Shown: piece after piece, positions 8,617-16,398 of the stretch | Layout of the letters: every line of letters starts with the position of its first letter | Numbering within the stretch: position 1 is the stretch's first letter | NCBI GenBank assembly: GCA_018332375.1 | Contig: BOPV01000001.1 | Span: forward strand, 1,488,001-1,552,000 | DNA length: 64,000 nucleotides | Origin: Roseiterribacter gracilis | GTDB taxonomy: Bacteria > Pseudomonadota > Alphaproteobacteria > BOG-932 > Roseiterribacteraceae | Direction of reading: 5' to 3' | Made by a program: the position numbers and the translations under genes | The notes under the pieces: generated by a model | The model's database searches: none | The model's input: only the letters and a program-made list of their open reading frames with translations | Told to the model about the DNA's origin: nothing

Positions 8617-8655
8617 CGCCGCGCCATCTCGAACGACGGCGCGGCGTTCGTTTTA
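8617..8655. terminator. GC-rich terminator after the ATPase/DUF4435 pair
   Basis: A perfect 9-bp stem pairs CGCCGCGCC (8617-8625) with GGCGCGGCG (8638-8646), with a 12-nt loop and TTCGTTTTA after it. It reads as an intrinsic terminator for the plus-strand pair and overlaps the 3' end of the convergent minus-strand gene. The rest of the gap (8505-8616) is AT-rich with no feature seen. Confidence 0.7.
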
Positions 8656-9045
8656 TGCGGATGTGATTTTATCTGAAGCCGCGACCAACCTCACCAGATC
8701 GTCCAGCACCGAACGCAATTGCGGCCACGGCGGATTTGGATCGGTTGGCGATGGTGCGTCGCCGCGAATAGCAACGGCGAGTTTCGCTGCGGTGCCTTCG
8801 AATGTTTTCGCTTCGAACCGAAAGATGGTGCGCGCCAACGAGTCAAGGTCGTCGGAAATCCGGTCGCGCGCACGCGCGGCGGCAAGATGCTGGCGTTCGG
8901 CTTCGGGCCGCCCGGCATCGTCCGCATCCATATCGAACAACACCTGCTCGCACCGCGAAGCGAGCGTGGCCGCGTCTTCCAGCTTGTCGCAGTTGGTCTG
9001 CCAGAGGCTGCACATCGCCAGCGCCGGGTCGTCGTTGGGCTTCAT
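8653..9045 (-). CDS. Small hypothetical protein, accessory region
   Basis: 130 aa, not recognised. I accept it as real because a strong GGAGGGG Shine-Dalgarno sits just before the ATG at 9045 and its 3' end coincides with a convergent terminator. It is predicted soluble and helical, rich in Ala, Asp and Arg. 'DMDADDAGRPEAERQHLAAARARDRI' and a C-terminal 'LRSVLDDLVRLVAASDK' could form coiled or bundled helices. There is no signal peptide, no membrane segment and no catalytic motif. It lies between the PARIS-like pair and an XRE regulator, head to head with the latter, so it may belong to the same accessory block, but a defence role is only a guess. Confidence 0.55.
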   Translation of the reverse strand: MKPNDDPALAMCSLWQTNCDKLEDAATLASRCEQVLFDMDADDAGRPEAERQHLAAARARDRISDDLDSLARTIFRFEAKTFEGTAAKLAVAIRGDAPSPTDPNPPWPQLRSVLDDLVRLVAASDKITSA

Positions 9046-9189
9046 GCACCCCTCCCCGCCCGGGCCACCGGGGTATGGCGCAAAGCGCGCGCAGTTCGGG
9101 TATTCTCGGAATCAGCCATGATCCAAGTCCTTCTTGGTTTGTGGTCAGGCCGGGCGGGGTGTTTGCCCACTCCGTTCGGCCGCCGCGCA

Positions 9190-9197
9190 TATACAAT
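9190..9197 (+). promoter_or_regulatory. Possible -10 element before the XRE gene
   Basis: TATACAAT stands out in an otherwise GC-rich 9046-9274 gap between two divergent genes. TTGCCC about 20 bp upstream is a weak -35 candidate with long spacing. If used, transcription would begin near 9204, which argues for the internal TTG start of the XRE gene rather than the upstream GTG at 9200. Nothing else is seen in this gap. Confidence 0.3.
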
Positions 9198-9274
9198 AAG
9201 TGCGCGATCGCAGGATCGTACTCATTTCGGGTTATAGGCGCAAGCATGAACTCGACGCGTCGCGTGGATTTGCT

Positions 9275-9523
9275 TTGAGTGACACTGCAGAACGAGCCGA
9301 ACATCTGTTCGCGCAGAATCTTCGTCGGCTCCGAACCGAAGCGGACCTGAGTCAACAAGACCTCGCTGATTCAACCGGCATCGGCAAAGGACGACTCAGC
9401 GAATACGAGCGCGGCGCGCGCTCCTGCAATATCGGAACACTCGCGCGCCTCGCCGAAGCGCTCGACGTGCCGATCTCCGCTTTCTTCGAAGAAGAGAAGC
9501 CGGCGCGCAAACGGACCAAATAA
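9275..9523 (+). CDS. XRE-family helix-turn-helix regulator
   Basis: About 82 aa from the TTG at 9275; an in-frame GTG at 9200 would add 25 residues that do not look like part of the family. The protein is almost entirely a Cro/C1-type HTH domain: 'NLRRLRTEADLSQQDLADSTGIGKGRLSEYERGARSCNIGTLARLAEALDVPISAFFEEE'-like, here described in pieces with the recognition helix around 'GKGRLSEYERG'. A basic tail (KPARKRTK) follows. It is a DNA-binding repressor-type protein. The next gene starts 11 bp downstream and may be co-transcribed. Single-domain XRE proteins are common in mobile blocks and restriction or toxin systems. Neither a restriction enzyme nor a toxin is adjacent, so the target is unknown; autoregulation or control of the divergent small gene is plausible. 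Confidence 0.75.
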   Translation: MSDTAERAEHLFAQNLRRLRTEADLSQQDLADSTGIGKGRLSEYERGARSCNIGTLARLAEALDVPISAFFEEEKPARKRTK

Positions 9524-9534
9524 GAGGGCTACGG

Positions 9535-10008
9535 ATGAACGAACGGCTGCTCGCGTCGTTGGTGGTACGCGCGGCGGGGATCATCATCGCTGCGAAGACA
9601 CTGGCGACGATTCCGAACCAGATCTTTGCCGCCGCTCCGTCGTTCCCGATCATCCTGCTCGAAGCGCTGCCGCTGGTCGCAGGCGTCTTTCTCGCCTGCT
9701 ACGGCGAACGGTTGCTGCCGCTGCGCGGCTTGCCGTCCGACACGACGGCGACCGTAACGAGCGACCGAATCGAGGCCGCCATCTTCGCCGGCATTGGCGT
9801 GTACTTTGTCGCCATCGGCATCAGCGACATCGCCTGGATTCTCGCCAAGCTTGAATTTGGCCGCGATCAGTTCGGTTTCGTCGTGCCCGATCCGCAGAAC
9901 GAAGCCACGCGAATTTCGGCGTTTGTAGAAATTGGTCTGGGCGTCATGCTCTTCTTGGGCGCCTCGAAGATCGTCGGGCTGCGCCGACGTGCAACTACGA
10001 ACCGCTAA
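9535..10008 (+). CDS. Small integral membrane protein, unknown function
   Basis: 157 aa with about four hydrophobic segments (roughly 7-27, 36-58, 80-102 and 128-148) separated by short charged loops, so it is an inner-membrane protein. It has no conserved catalytic or transport motif that I can name. The ATG follows an AGAGGG Shine-Dalgarno 11 bp after the XRE gene, suggesting co-transcription with it. The ABC-transporter operon begins 40 bp downstream, so read-through is possible, but its relation to the transporter is unclear. Codon use is closer to the core genome than that of the ATPase/DUF4435 pair. Confidence 0.65.
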   Translation: MNERLLASLVVRAAGIIIAAKTLATIPNQIFAAAPSFPIILLEALPLVAGVFLACYGERLLPLRGLPSDTTATVTSDRIEAAIFAGIGVYFVAIGISDIAWILAKLEFGRDQFGFVVPDPQNEATRISAFVEIGLGVMLFLGASKIVGLRRRATTNR

Positions 10009-10048
10009 GCCGACACGAGACCGGCGGCACATACCGGGAGGGAACAGC

Positions 10049-11026
10049 ATGCGTAGGTTTCTGACACTCGCGACCGTTGGTGCCCTGACGATAGGCACGA
10101 CCACGGCAAATGCCGTCGAACTCGCCATCACGCATTTCGGCGTCGGCCTCTACGGCGTCCCCTATGCCATCGCCAAGAACAAAGGCTGGTTCAAAGACGC
10201 CGGCCTCGACATCACCGGGTTCCTGACATCGGCCGGCGGCGGCACCACGGTGCGCAACGTGCTGGCGTCCGAACTTCCCTACGGCGAAGTCGCACTGCCG
10301 GCCGCGATCGCGGCGATCCAGCAAGGGCTCGACGTGAAGATCGTCCATGCCGGCGTCGTCAGCCTCGCCGACATGGTCTTCGTGACGCGCAAGGACGATG
10401 ACTCGATCAAGACCGAAGCTGACCTCAAAGGCAAAAAGCTCGGCTATTCGTCGCCCAAATCGACCACCGACATGGTCACCACGATCATGCTCGACAAGTA
10501 CAAGTTGACGGGCCAGGTCGAGCGCAAGCCGATCGGCGGCATCGGTGCCGGCCTGACCGTGCTGCGCGAAAAAGGCGTCGACATGTTCTATGTCACCGAA
10601 CCTGCCTGGAGCGCCGAGAAGAACAACTATCGCAAGGCCTTCAACGCCGCCGATTGGCTGCCGCACGTGACGCAAACCGTCGGCGTCGCCAAAAGCGAAT
10701 GGATCAAGGCGAACGGTGACAAGTTGAAAGGCCTGATTGCAGCCCGCCGCAAAGGCGTCGAGTTCATCAAATCGAATCCCGACGAAGCGGCGCAGATCGT
10801 TGCGACCGAATACAAGATCCCGCTCGACCAGGCGAAGGCGGCGCTGGCATCGGTCAAAGACGTCAAAGGCGATTATTGGAGCCGCGGCGACTTCGACAAA
10901 GAAGGCATGGACGTGATGCTGCAGGGGTTGCGCCTGGTGCAGGCGATCGAGCCTGGCGACTTCGACTGGAAGAAAGTGGTCGACGAAAGCGCGCTTCCTG
11001 CTGACCTGCCGAAAAGCTTCAAGTGA
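10049..11026 (+). CDS. ABC importer substrate-binding protein, NMT1/SsuA-like
   Basis: 325 aa from the ATG at 10049, preceded by GGGAGGGAA. A signal peptide ends near residue 22 ('TTANAVE'), so the product is periplasmic. The fold is that of the NMT1/THI5-like, nitrate/sulfonate/taurine class of binding proteins: 'GLYGVPYAIAKNKGWFKDAGLDI' near the N-terminus, then 'GYSSPKSTTDMVT' and 'GADMFYVTEPAW'-like strands. It delivers an unknown small ligand to the permeases below. Ligands in this class include nitrate, sulfonates, taurine and pyrimidine precursors. No metabolic neighbour settles which. The stop overlaps the ATPase start (GTGA), beginning a five-gene chain in which every junction overlaps. 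Confidence 0.85.
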   Translation: MRRFLTLATVGALTIGTTTANAVELAITHFGVGLYGVPYAIAKNKGWFKDAGLDITGFLTSAGGGTTVRNVLASELPYGEVALPAAIAAIQQGLDVKIVHAGVVSLADMVFVTRKDDDSIKTEADLKGKKLGYSSPKSTTDMVTTIMLDKYKLTGQVERKPIGGIGAGLTVLREKGVDMFYVTEPAWSAEKNNYRKAFNAADWLPHVTQTVGVAKSEWIKANGDKLKGLIAARRKGVEFIKSNPDEAAQIVATEYKIPLDQAKAALASVKDVKGDYWSRGDFDKEGMDVMLQGLRLVQAIEPGDFDWKKVVDESALPADLPKSFK

Positions 11027-11817
11027 ACGATGCCCACGCGAAATTACGGGGCGTAAAGCGGATCTATCGCGGCGTCGGCAAACAACCGCCGACGCACGCG
11101 TTGGGTCCGGTCGATCTGGATCTCAAGCGCGGCGAGTTTCTGTCGGTCGTCGGACCGTCCGGTTGCGGCAAGTCGACCTTGCTCGACGTGCTTGCCGGTC
11201 TGGCGCGCCCCGACGAAGGCACGATCGAGTTCGAAGGCAAACTGGTGCAGGGCGAAGTGCCCGACGGGATCGGCGTCGTGTTCCAGGAAGATTCCAGCTT
11301 TCCCTGGCTGACCGTACGCGAGAATGCGGGCTTTGCCTTAGCGCGCGCGGGCATGGCACCGGCCGAAATCAAAGAACGTGTCGACGCGACCTTGTCCTTC
11401 ATGGGATTGGCGAGCTTTGCCGAGTCCTATCCGGTGCAATTGTCGGGCGGCATGCGCCAGCGCCTGTGCATCGCGCGCACCCTGGTCACACGCCCGCGCC
11501 TGTTGCTGCTCGACGAACCGTTCGGTGCATTGGATCAGCAGACGCGTTTGCTGATGGGCGACGAGCTGTTGCGGCTGTGGCGCGAAACCGGCGCGACGGT
11601 GTTGTTGATCACGCATGCGCTCGACGAAGCGGCGATGTTGTCGGATCGCGTCGCGGTGATGTCGGCACGGCCAGGCGTTATTCTCGATCTGGTCGAAACC
11701 GATTGGCCGCGCGACCGCGACAGCCGCATCGTGTCCGAACCGTCGTTCGGCGCCGTCACGGCACGCCTGTGGTCGACCTTGCGCGGTGAGTCGATGAAGA
11801 GCATGGCGACGCAATGA
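11023..11817 (+). CDS. ABC importer ATPase, NitT/TauT family
   Basis: 264 aa, GTG start overlapping the previous stop by 4 bp. It is the cytoplasmic motor of the importer. Walker A 'GPSGCGKST' lies at about 44-52, Q-loop 'VFQEDSSFPWLTV' near 87, signature 'LSGGMRQR' near 139, Walker B 'RLLLLDEPFGALD' near 159, and the H-loop 'LLITHALDEA' near 193. These spacings are those of SsuB/TauB-like subunits. It serves the two permeases that follow. An LprI-like gene is inserted between it and them, which is unusual. Confidence 0.92.
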   Translation: MNDAHAKLRGVKRIYRGVGKQPPTHALGPVDLDLKRGEFLSVVGPSGCGKSTLLDVLAGLARPDEGTIEFEGKLVQGEVPDGIGVVFQEDSSFPWLTVRENAGFALARAGMAPAEIKERVDATLSFMGLASFAESYPVQLSGGMRQRLCIARTLVTRPRLLLLDEPFGALDQQTRLLMGDELLRLWRETGATVLLITHALDEAAMLSDRVAVMSARPGVILDLVETDWPRDRDSRIVSEPSFGAVTARLWSTLRGESMKSMATQ

Positions 11818-12269
11818 GGCGTGCGCTGCTAGCATCTCTGCTGCTGTTTGCGCCGACCGCATTTGCAGCGCCGGCGCCTGCCGACGTTAAGACGGTCGAA
11901 GCCTGTATCGCGAGCCACCCAACGGCGCCGCGCCAATGCATCGGCGTCATTGCCGACAAATGCCTGGAAAAGGCGATCAGCACGTCCGACCAAACCGGTT
12001 GCGTTGAGCGCGAACATGCGGTGTGGGACGCGTGGCTCAACCGCGACTATGGCGCGGCGATGAGAAGCCTCGACGACAAGATGAAAGCTAAGCTGCGCGA
12101 CATTCAGCGCCAATGGATCACGCTTCGTGACGCGCGCTGCGCCTTCCCCGGCGAAGCCGCAGGTGGTGGCACGATGTGGATTCCGGTGGCGGCCTATTGC
12201 GCGATGGAAATGACCGCCGACCAAGCGACGTGGCTGAAAGGCCAGGTCGAAGAAACGAAGGCGAAATGA
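11814..12269 (+). CDS. Secreted LprI/DUF1311-like protein inside ABC operon
   Basis: 151 aa. The ATG overlaps the ATPase stop (ATGA) and its own stop overlaps the permease start, so it is a true member of the operon. A signal peptide 'LLASLLLFAPTAFAAP' ends near residue 19, giving a periplasmic protein. The mature part has six Cys and the DUF1311 pattern 'W-x-x-x-R-x-x-x-C' ('QWITLRDARCAF', then 'AAGGGTMWIPVAAYCAMEMTADQ'), as in LprI-type lysozyme inhibitors. The disulfide-rich domain is clear; lysozyme inhibition is not shown for most family members. Its place between ATPase and permeases suggests either cargo carried by the operon or an envelope accessory to the importer. Confidence 0.75.
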   Translation: MRRALLASLLLFAPTAFAAPAPADVKTVEACIASHPTAPRQCIGVIADKCLEKAISTSDQTGCVEREHAVWDAWLNRDYGAAMRSLDDKMKAKLRDIQRQWITLRDARCAFPGEAAGGGTMWIPVAAYCAMEMTADQATWLKGQVEETKAK

Positions 12270-13018
12270 AGCGTGCAGCAGCCATTCGCTGGTTGCTGAT
12301 CGCGCTGCTCGTGGCGCTGTTGGAACTTGCCTGCAGCCTGCGCTGGATCGATCCGACCGCGATCATTCCGCCCAGCGCGATGTTGATGGGCGCGATGAAG
12401 ATCGTGCTGATCGGCGAATGGCAACGCGCCATCGTCGAGACGCTGACCACGGTTGCGATTGCAGTCGCCTTGTCGTCCGCGGTCGGTCTGTTGCTGGGTT
12501 GGGCGTTGACGCGGGCCCCGCGCCTGCGGCGCGCGGTCGATCCGTTGTTGGCAAGCTGGTACGCGATTCCAACCTTCGTCTTCTACCCGCTGTTCATCGT
12601 CCTGTTCGGACTCGGTCGCTGGCCGTTGGTCGCGATCGGGTTTCTGTTCGCGGTCGTCGCCATGACGCTGAGTACGATCCAGGGCATCGAGCGCGTGCCG
12701 CGCACCTTGTTGCGCGCAGCCCAGGCGATGCGGTTGACCCGCACGCAGACCGCGCTGCGCGTCGTGTTGCCGTCGGCGGCGCCGTGGTTGTTTGCGGGCC
12801 TGAAACTCGTCGTCGCTTATGCCTTCATCGGCGTCGTCGCGGGCGAGTTCATCCTGGCCAATGAAGGGTTCGGCCACCGCATCGCGTTCGCCTACAACAA
12901 CTTCGACAATCGCGCGATGTACGGCGCCATTCTGTTGCTGCTGGTCTTCGTCGCAACCTTGAACGCAAGTCTGGCGGGTTGGGAAAAGCGGCTGCTGCGC
13001 CGGCGAGGCTTGCGATGA
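12266..13018 (+). CDS. ABC importer permease 1, SsuC/TauC-like
   Basis: 250 aa from the ATG at 12266, which overlaps the preceding stop. About six transmembrane segments. The cytoplasmic EAA loop, the contact with the ATPase, is seen around 'RTLLRAAQAMRLTRTQTALRVVLPSAAPWLFAGLK' (described, residues about 145-180). The protein is an inner-membrane permease of the BPD_transp_1 family. It is followed, again with an ATGA overlap, by a paralogous permease, so the channel is probably a heterodimer. Confidence 0.88.
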   Translation: MKRAAAIRWLLIALLVALLELACSLRWIDPTAIIPPSAMLMGAMKIVLIGEWQRAIVETLTTVAIAVALSSAVGLLLGWALTRAPRLRRAVDPLLASWYAIPTFVFYPLFIVLFGLGRWPLVAIGFLFAVVAMTLSTIQGIERVPRTLLRAAQAMRLTRTQTALRVVLPSAAPWLFAGLKLVVAYAFIGVVAGEFILANEGFGHRIAFAYNNFDNRAMYGAILLLLVFVATLNASLAGWEKRLLRRRGLR

Positions 13019-13752
13019 AATTCGACAAGCTGTTGGTGCTGGCTGCGATCCTGGGCGTGTGGCAGATGACGAGCCTGTTGGTCGGCGTTGAAGTGCTGAC
13101 TCCGCCGCTCGGTACGTTTGCAAAAATCGGACGCTTGTTTGCCGATCCGGATTTCGGCGGCCATGTCTGGGAAACGACGCGCGCCTTTGCGCTGGCGTTG
13201 GTTCTGTCGCTGGCGATCGGATTGCTGGTCGGTCTGGCGCTTGGCGCCGACCGGTTGGCGGCAGAGGTCGGCGAGCCGATGCTGACCGCCTTCTATGCCA
13301 TTCCCAAAGTCACGCTCTATCCCGTGATCCTGCTTTTCTTCGGGCTGGGCTTTGCCGCCAAAGTCGCGTTCGGCGCGCTGCACGGAATCATCCCGGTGGC
13401 GCTGTTCACGATGGCGGGCGTGCGCAACGTCAAGCCGGGCTGGTTGCGCGCCGCGCGCGCGATGCGGCTGACCAAGCTGCAGATTGCGCGCAGCGTTCTG
13501 TTACCGGCTGCCTTGCCCGAATTGGTCGCGGGTTTGCGAGTCGGCACGGCGCTGACCTTGCTCGGCACCTTGATCGGCGAAATGTTCGCCTCGCAGCGCG
13601 GGCTCGGTTACCTGCTGCTGCAGGCGATGGAGCGCAACGACCCGGCCACCATCACCGCGCTTGCCTTGCTGCTGACGATTTTTGCCACCAGTGCCAGCGC
13701 TTTGTTGCTGGCGCTCGAGCGACGGCTCGATCACGCCCGAGTCGTGGCCTAA
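13015..13752 (+). CDS. ABC importer permease 2, SsuC/TauC-like
   Basis: 245 aa from the ATG at 13015, which overlaps the stop of permease 1. It has about six membrane segments and an EAA loop around 'WLRAARAMRLTKLQIARSVLLPAALPEL' (about 140-167, shown in part), closely matching that of permease 1. It is the last gene of the five-gene importer operon. The separate permease genes differ from the usual NitT/TauT systems with one homodimeric permease. A weak 6-bp inverted repeat follows at 13753-13776 without a T-run, and murJ starts 40 bp downstream. Confidence 0.88.
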   Translation: MKFDKLLVLAAILGVWQMTSLLVGVEVLTPPLGTFAKIGRLFADPDFGGHVWETTRAFALALVLSLAIGLLVGLALGADRLAAEVGEPMLTAFYAIPKVTLYPVILLFFGLGFAAKVAFGALHGIIPVALFTMAGVRNVKPGWLRAARAMRLTKLQIARSVLLPAALPELVAGLRVGTALTLLGTLIGEMFASQRGLGYLLLQAMERNDPATITALALLLTIFATSASALLLALERRLDHARVVA

Positions 13753-13792
13753 CCACGCTCGACCGCGCCCGCGTGGTCGCGTACCAGAGACT

Positions 13793-15367
13793 ATGAGTTT
13801 CGTTCGTGCCGTCGCCACCGTCGGCGGCCTCACCCTTGTCTCGCGCGTGCTGGGATTCGTCCGCGATCTGTTGATGGCGGGGATCCTTGGTGCTGGCCCC
13901 GTGTCGGACGCGCTGGTCATCGCGCTGCGCGTACCGAACCTGTTCCGCCGCCTGTTCGCCGAAGGCGCCTTCTCGATCGCCTTCGTGCCGATTTTCGCCA
14001 GCACCTTGGCAAGCGACGGCAAAGAAGCGGCTGCGCGCTTTGCCGAAGAAGCGCAGGCGGCGCTGCTGTCCATTCTGCTGCCGCTGACCATTCTCGCCAT
14101 TCTGTTCATGCCGGCGGTGATGCATCTGCTGGTCTGGGGCATGGCCGCCGACGATCCGCGCTGGGACCTCGCGATCGAGCTGACGCGCATCACCTTCCCG
14201 TACCTGACCTTGATCTCGATCGCGGCGCTGCAGGGCGGCGTGCTGAACGCGCTCGATCGCTACGGCCCGTTCGCCTTCGCGCCGGTGCTGTTCAATGTCT
14301 GTCTGATCGCCGGCCTGTTGCTGACGCCGTTCTTCCCGACTGCCGGACACGCGATGGCGTGGGGCGAGTTCGCGGCCGGCATCGTGCAGGTCGTGTGGAT
14401 GATCGGAAGCTGCCGCCGCGCCGGCGTGCCGTTGAAGCTGCGCCTGCCAAGCTGGTCGCCGCGCGTGAAGCGCCTGTTCGCGGTGATGGCGCCGGCGGCA
14501 GTCGGCACCGGCGCGGAACAGATCAATGCCTATATCGACATCTCGCTCGGCGCCTTGCTCGAACAAGGCGCGATGACGTGGCTGTACTACGCGCAGCGCC
14601 TGTACCAGCTGCCGTTGGGCGTGATCGGCGTTGCAATTTCGACCGCGCTGCTGCCGCAACTGGCGCGCGCCGCGAAACAAGGCGACGAAGCCAAAGCAAA
14701 AGAGCTGCAGGCACGCGCGCTGGAGATCGGTTTGCTGCTGGCGGTGCCGGCTGCTGCCGCGCTGCTCGTCATCGCGGTGCCGGTTTTGACGACCTTGTTC
14801 GCGCACGGAAAATTCACCGATGCCGACGGCGTCGAAACTGCGCGCGCGCTGGTCGCCTATGCCGCCGGCATTCCCGCCTATGTGTTGGCCAAGTCGCTCT
14901 CGACCGGATTCTTCGCGCGCGGCGATACGAAAACGCCGGTGCGTTTCTCGATCCTCACCGTGCTGCTCAACACTGGAATCGCGCTGGCGCTGTTGCGACC
15001 GCTCGGCCATGTCGGGATCGCGATGGCGACCGGCATCTCAGCCTGGGTCAATGTCGCGATGCTGACAGTGGCACTCCAGCGCCGAGGCCAGCTTGGCATC
15101 GACCGGCGCCTCACACGCGCCGCGCCGCGGATCCTGCTGGCTGCGGCCGCGATGGGTTTGGTGCTTTGGGCGCTCGGATCGGTGCCGTTTGTGGCCGCCC
15201 TGCCCCGCATTCCCAATCTGGTGCTGCTGATCGCAGCGGGCCTCGCGACCTATGGCGCCGGCATCCTGGTGACGGGCGCCGCACGCATCGGAGACCTGCG
15301 CACCATGCTGAAACGGCCGCGGTCCGTTGACCCCACGACGCCAACAGGGCTAGAGGGCGGCGCATGA
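13793..15367 (+). CDS. murJ: Lipid II flippase
   Basis: 524 aa from the ATG at 13793; a longer frame upstream overlaps the permease gene and lacks support. MurJ (MviN) moves lipid-linked peptidoglycan precursor across the inner membrane. The N-terminus 'RVLGFVRDLLMAGILGAGPVSDALVIALRVPNLFRRLFAEGAFS' (described from about 20 to 63) is the characteristic MurJ start, with the essential Arg residues, and 13-14 hydrophobic segments follow. The stop overlaps the trpS start (ATGA), the usual alphaproteobacterial arrangement, so the two are co-transcribed. Confidence 0.95.
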   Translation: MSFVRAVATVGGLTLVSRVLGFVRDLLMAGILGAGPVSDALVIALRVPNLFRRLFAEGAFSIAFVPIFASTLASDGKEAAARFAEEAQAALLSILLPLTILAILFMPAVMHLLVWGMAADDPRWDLAIELTRITFPYLTLISIAALQGGVLNALDRYGPFAFAPVLFNVCLIAGLLLTPFFPTAGHAMAWGEFAAGIVQVVWMIGSCRRAGVPLKLRLPSWSPRVKRLFAVMAPAAVGTGAEQINAYIDISLGALLEQGAMTWLYYAQRLYQLPLGVIGVAISTALLPQLARAAKQGDEAKAKELQARALEIGLLLAVPAAAALLVIAVPVLTTLFAHGKFTDADGVETARALVAYAAGIPAYVLAKSLSTGFFARGDTKTPVRFSILTVLLNTGIALALLRPLGHVGIAMATGISAWVNVAMLTVALQRRGQLGIDRRLTRAAPRILLAAAAMGLVLWALGSVPFVAALPRIPNLVLLIAAGLATYGAGILVTGAARIGDLRTMLKRPRSVDPTTPTGLEGGA

Positions 15368-16359
15368 ACCGCATCTTCTCCGGCATCCAGCCCACCAATC
15401 AGCTCCATCTCGGCAATTATCTTGGCGCGCTGCGGAACTGGGTTCGGCTGCAAGATACGGCCGAGAATTTCTTCTGCGTCGTCGATCTGCATGCGCTGAC
15501 CGTGCCGCAGGATCCGGAGTCGCTGCGCCGTTCGACGCGCGAAGTGACCGCCGCCTTCATCGCGGCCGGCATCGATCCCGAACGATCGGTGATCTTCGCC
15601 CAGTCGACCGTGCCTGGGCATGCCGAGCTGGGTTGGCTGCTCGGTACGCTGACGCCGATGGGCTGGCTGAACCGCATGACGCAGTTCAAAGAGAAGTCGG
15701 GCAAGCATCGCGAAGAGTCGGGTCTTGGCCTCTACTCGTATCCGGTGCTGATGGCGGCCGACATTCTTCTCTACAAAGGCACGCATGTGCCGGTCGGCGA
15801 AGACCAGAAGCAGCATGTTGAACTGGCGCGCGACATTGCCGGCGCATTCAACCGCCGCTACGGCGTCGAGTATTTCCCGTTGCCCGAACCGGTGATCCAG
15901 GGCCAGGCCGCGCGCATTATGAGTCTGCGCGACGGTTCGAAGAAAATGTCGAAGTCGGATGAGAGCGACTATAGCCGCATCAACCTGACCGACGACGCCG
16001 ATGCGATTGCGCTGAAATTCCGCAAAGCCAAAAGCGACAGCGACAATCTTCCCGATACCAAGGACGGGCTGACCGGCCGTCCCGAAGCCGAGAATCTGAT
16101 CACCATCTACGCTGCCTTGTCCGAGCAGAGCGTCGATCAGGTGGTGGCGCAGTTCGCCGGTTCGCAATTCTCGAAGCTCAAAACCGAGCTGGCCGATCTC
16201 GCCGTCGAGAAACTGGCGCCGATCGGTGCGCGCATGCGCGAGCTGATGAGCGACCAGGCCGAACTGGACCGGTTGCTGAAACTCGGCACCGAGCGTGCCG
16301 CTGCGGTTGCCAACCCGATCCTGCGCGGCGCGCAGGATCTGATGGGTCTGGTGCGCTGA
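15364..16359 (+). CDS. trpS: Tryptophanyl-tRNA synthetase
   Basis: 331 aa, the standard length for bacterial TrpRS, a class I synthetase that charges tRNA-Trp in the cytoplasm. The HIGH-type motif appears as 'PTNQLHLGNYLGAL' near 10-23 and the KMSKS loop as 'GSKKMSKSDES' near 192-202. The 'GEDQKQH' and 'LMAADILLYKGTHVPVG' segments of the tryptophan/adenylate pocket are present. The ATG overlaps the murJ stop. A 39-bp gap separates it from the TauE/SafE gene. Confidence 0.97.
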   Translation: MNRIFSGIQPTNQLHLGNYLGALRNWVRLQDTAENFFCVVDLHALTVPQDPESLRRSTREVTAAFIAAGIDPERSVIFAQSTVPGHAELGWLLGTLTPMGWLNRMTQFKEKSGKHREESGLGLYSYPVLMAADILLYKGTHVPVGEDQKQHVELARDIAGAFNRRYGVEYFPLPEPVIQGQAARIMSLRDGSKKMSKSDESDYSRINLTDDADAIALKFRKAKSDSDNLPDTKDGLTGRPEAENLITIYAALSEQSVDQVVAQFAGSQFSKLKTELADLAVEKLAPIGARMRELMSDQAELDRLLKLGTERAAAVANPILRGAQDLMGLVR

Positions 16360-16398
16360 TGCACAAAGCCCTCTTGTTTCGCTGGGGCGCCTAAGCGG

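Noticed and set aside
8663..9278. Overlapping plus-strand frames opposite the 130-aa gene
   Set aside because: The minus-strand frame has a strong Shine-Dalgarno and a matching terminator; the plus-strand frames have neither.
13753..13776. Terminator between the ABC operon and murJ
   Set aside because: Only a 6-bp stem with a long loop and no T-run.
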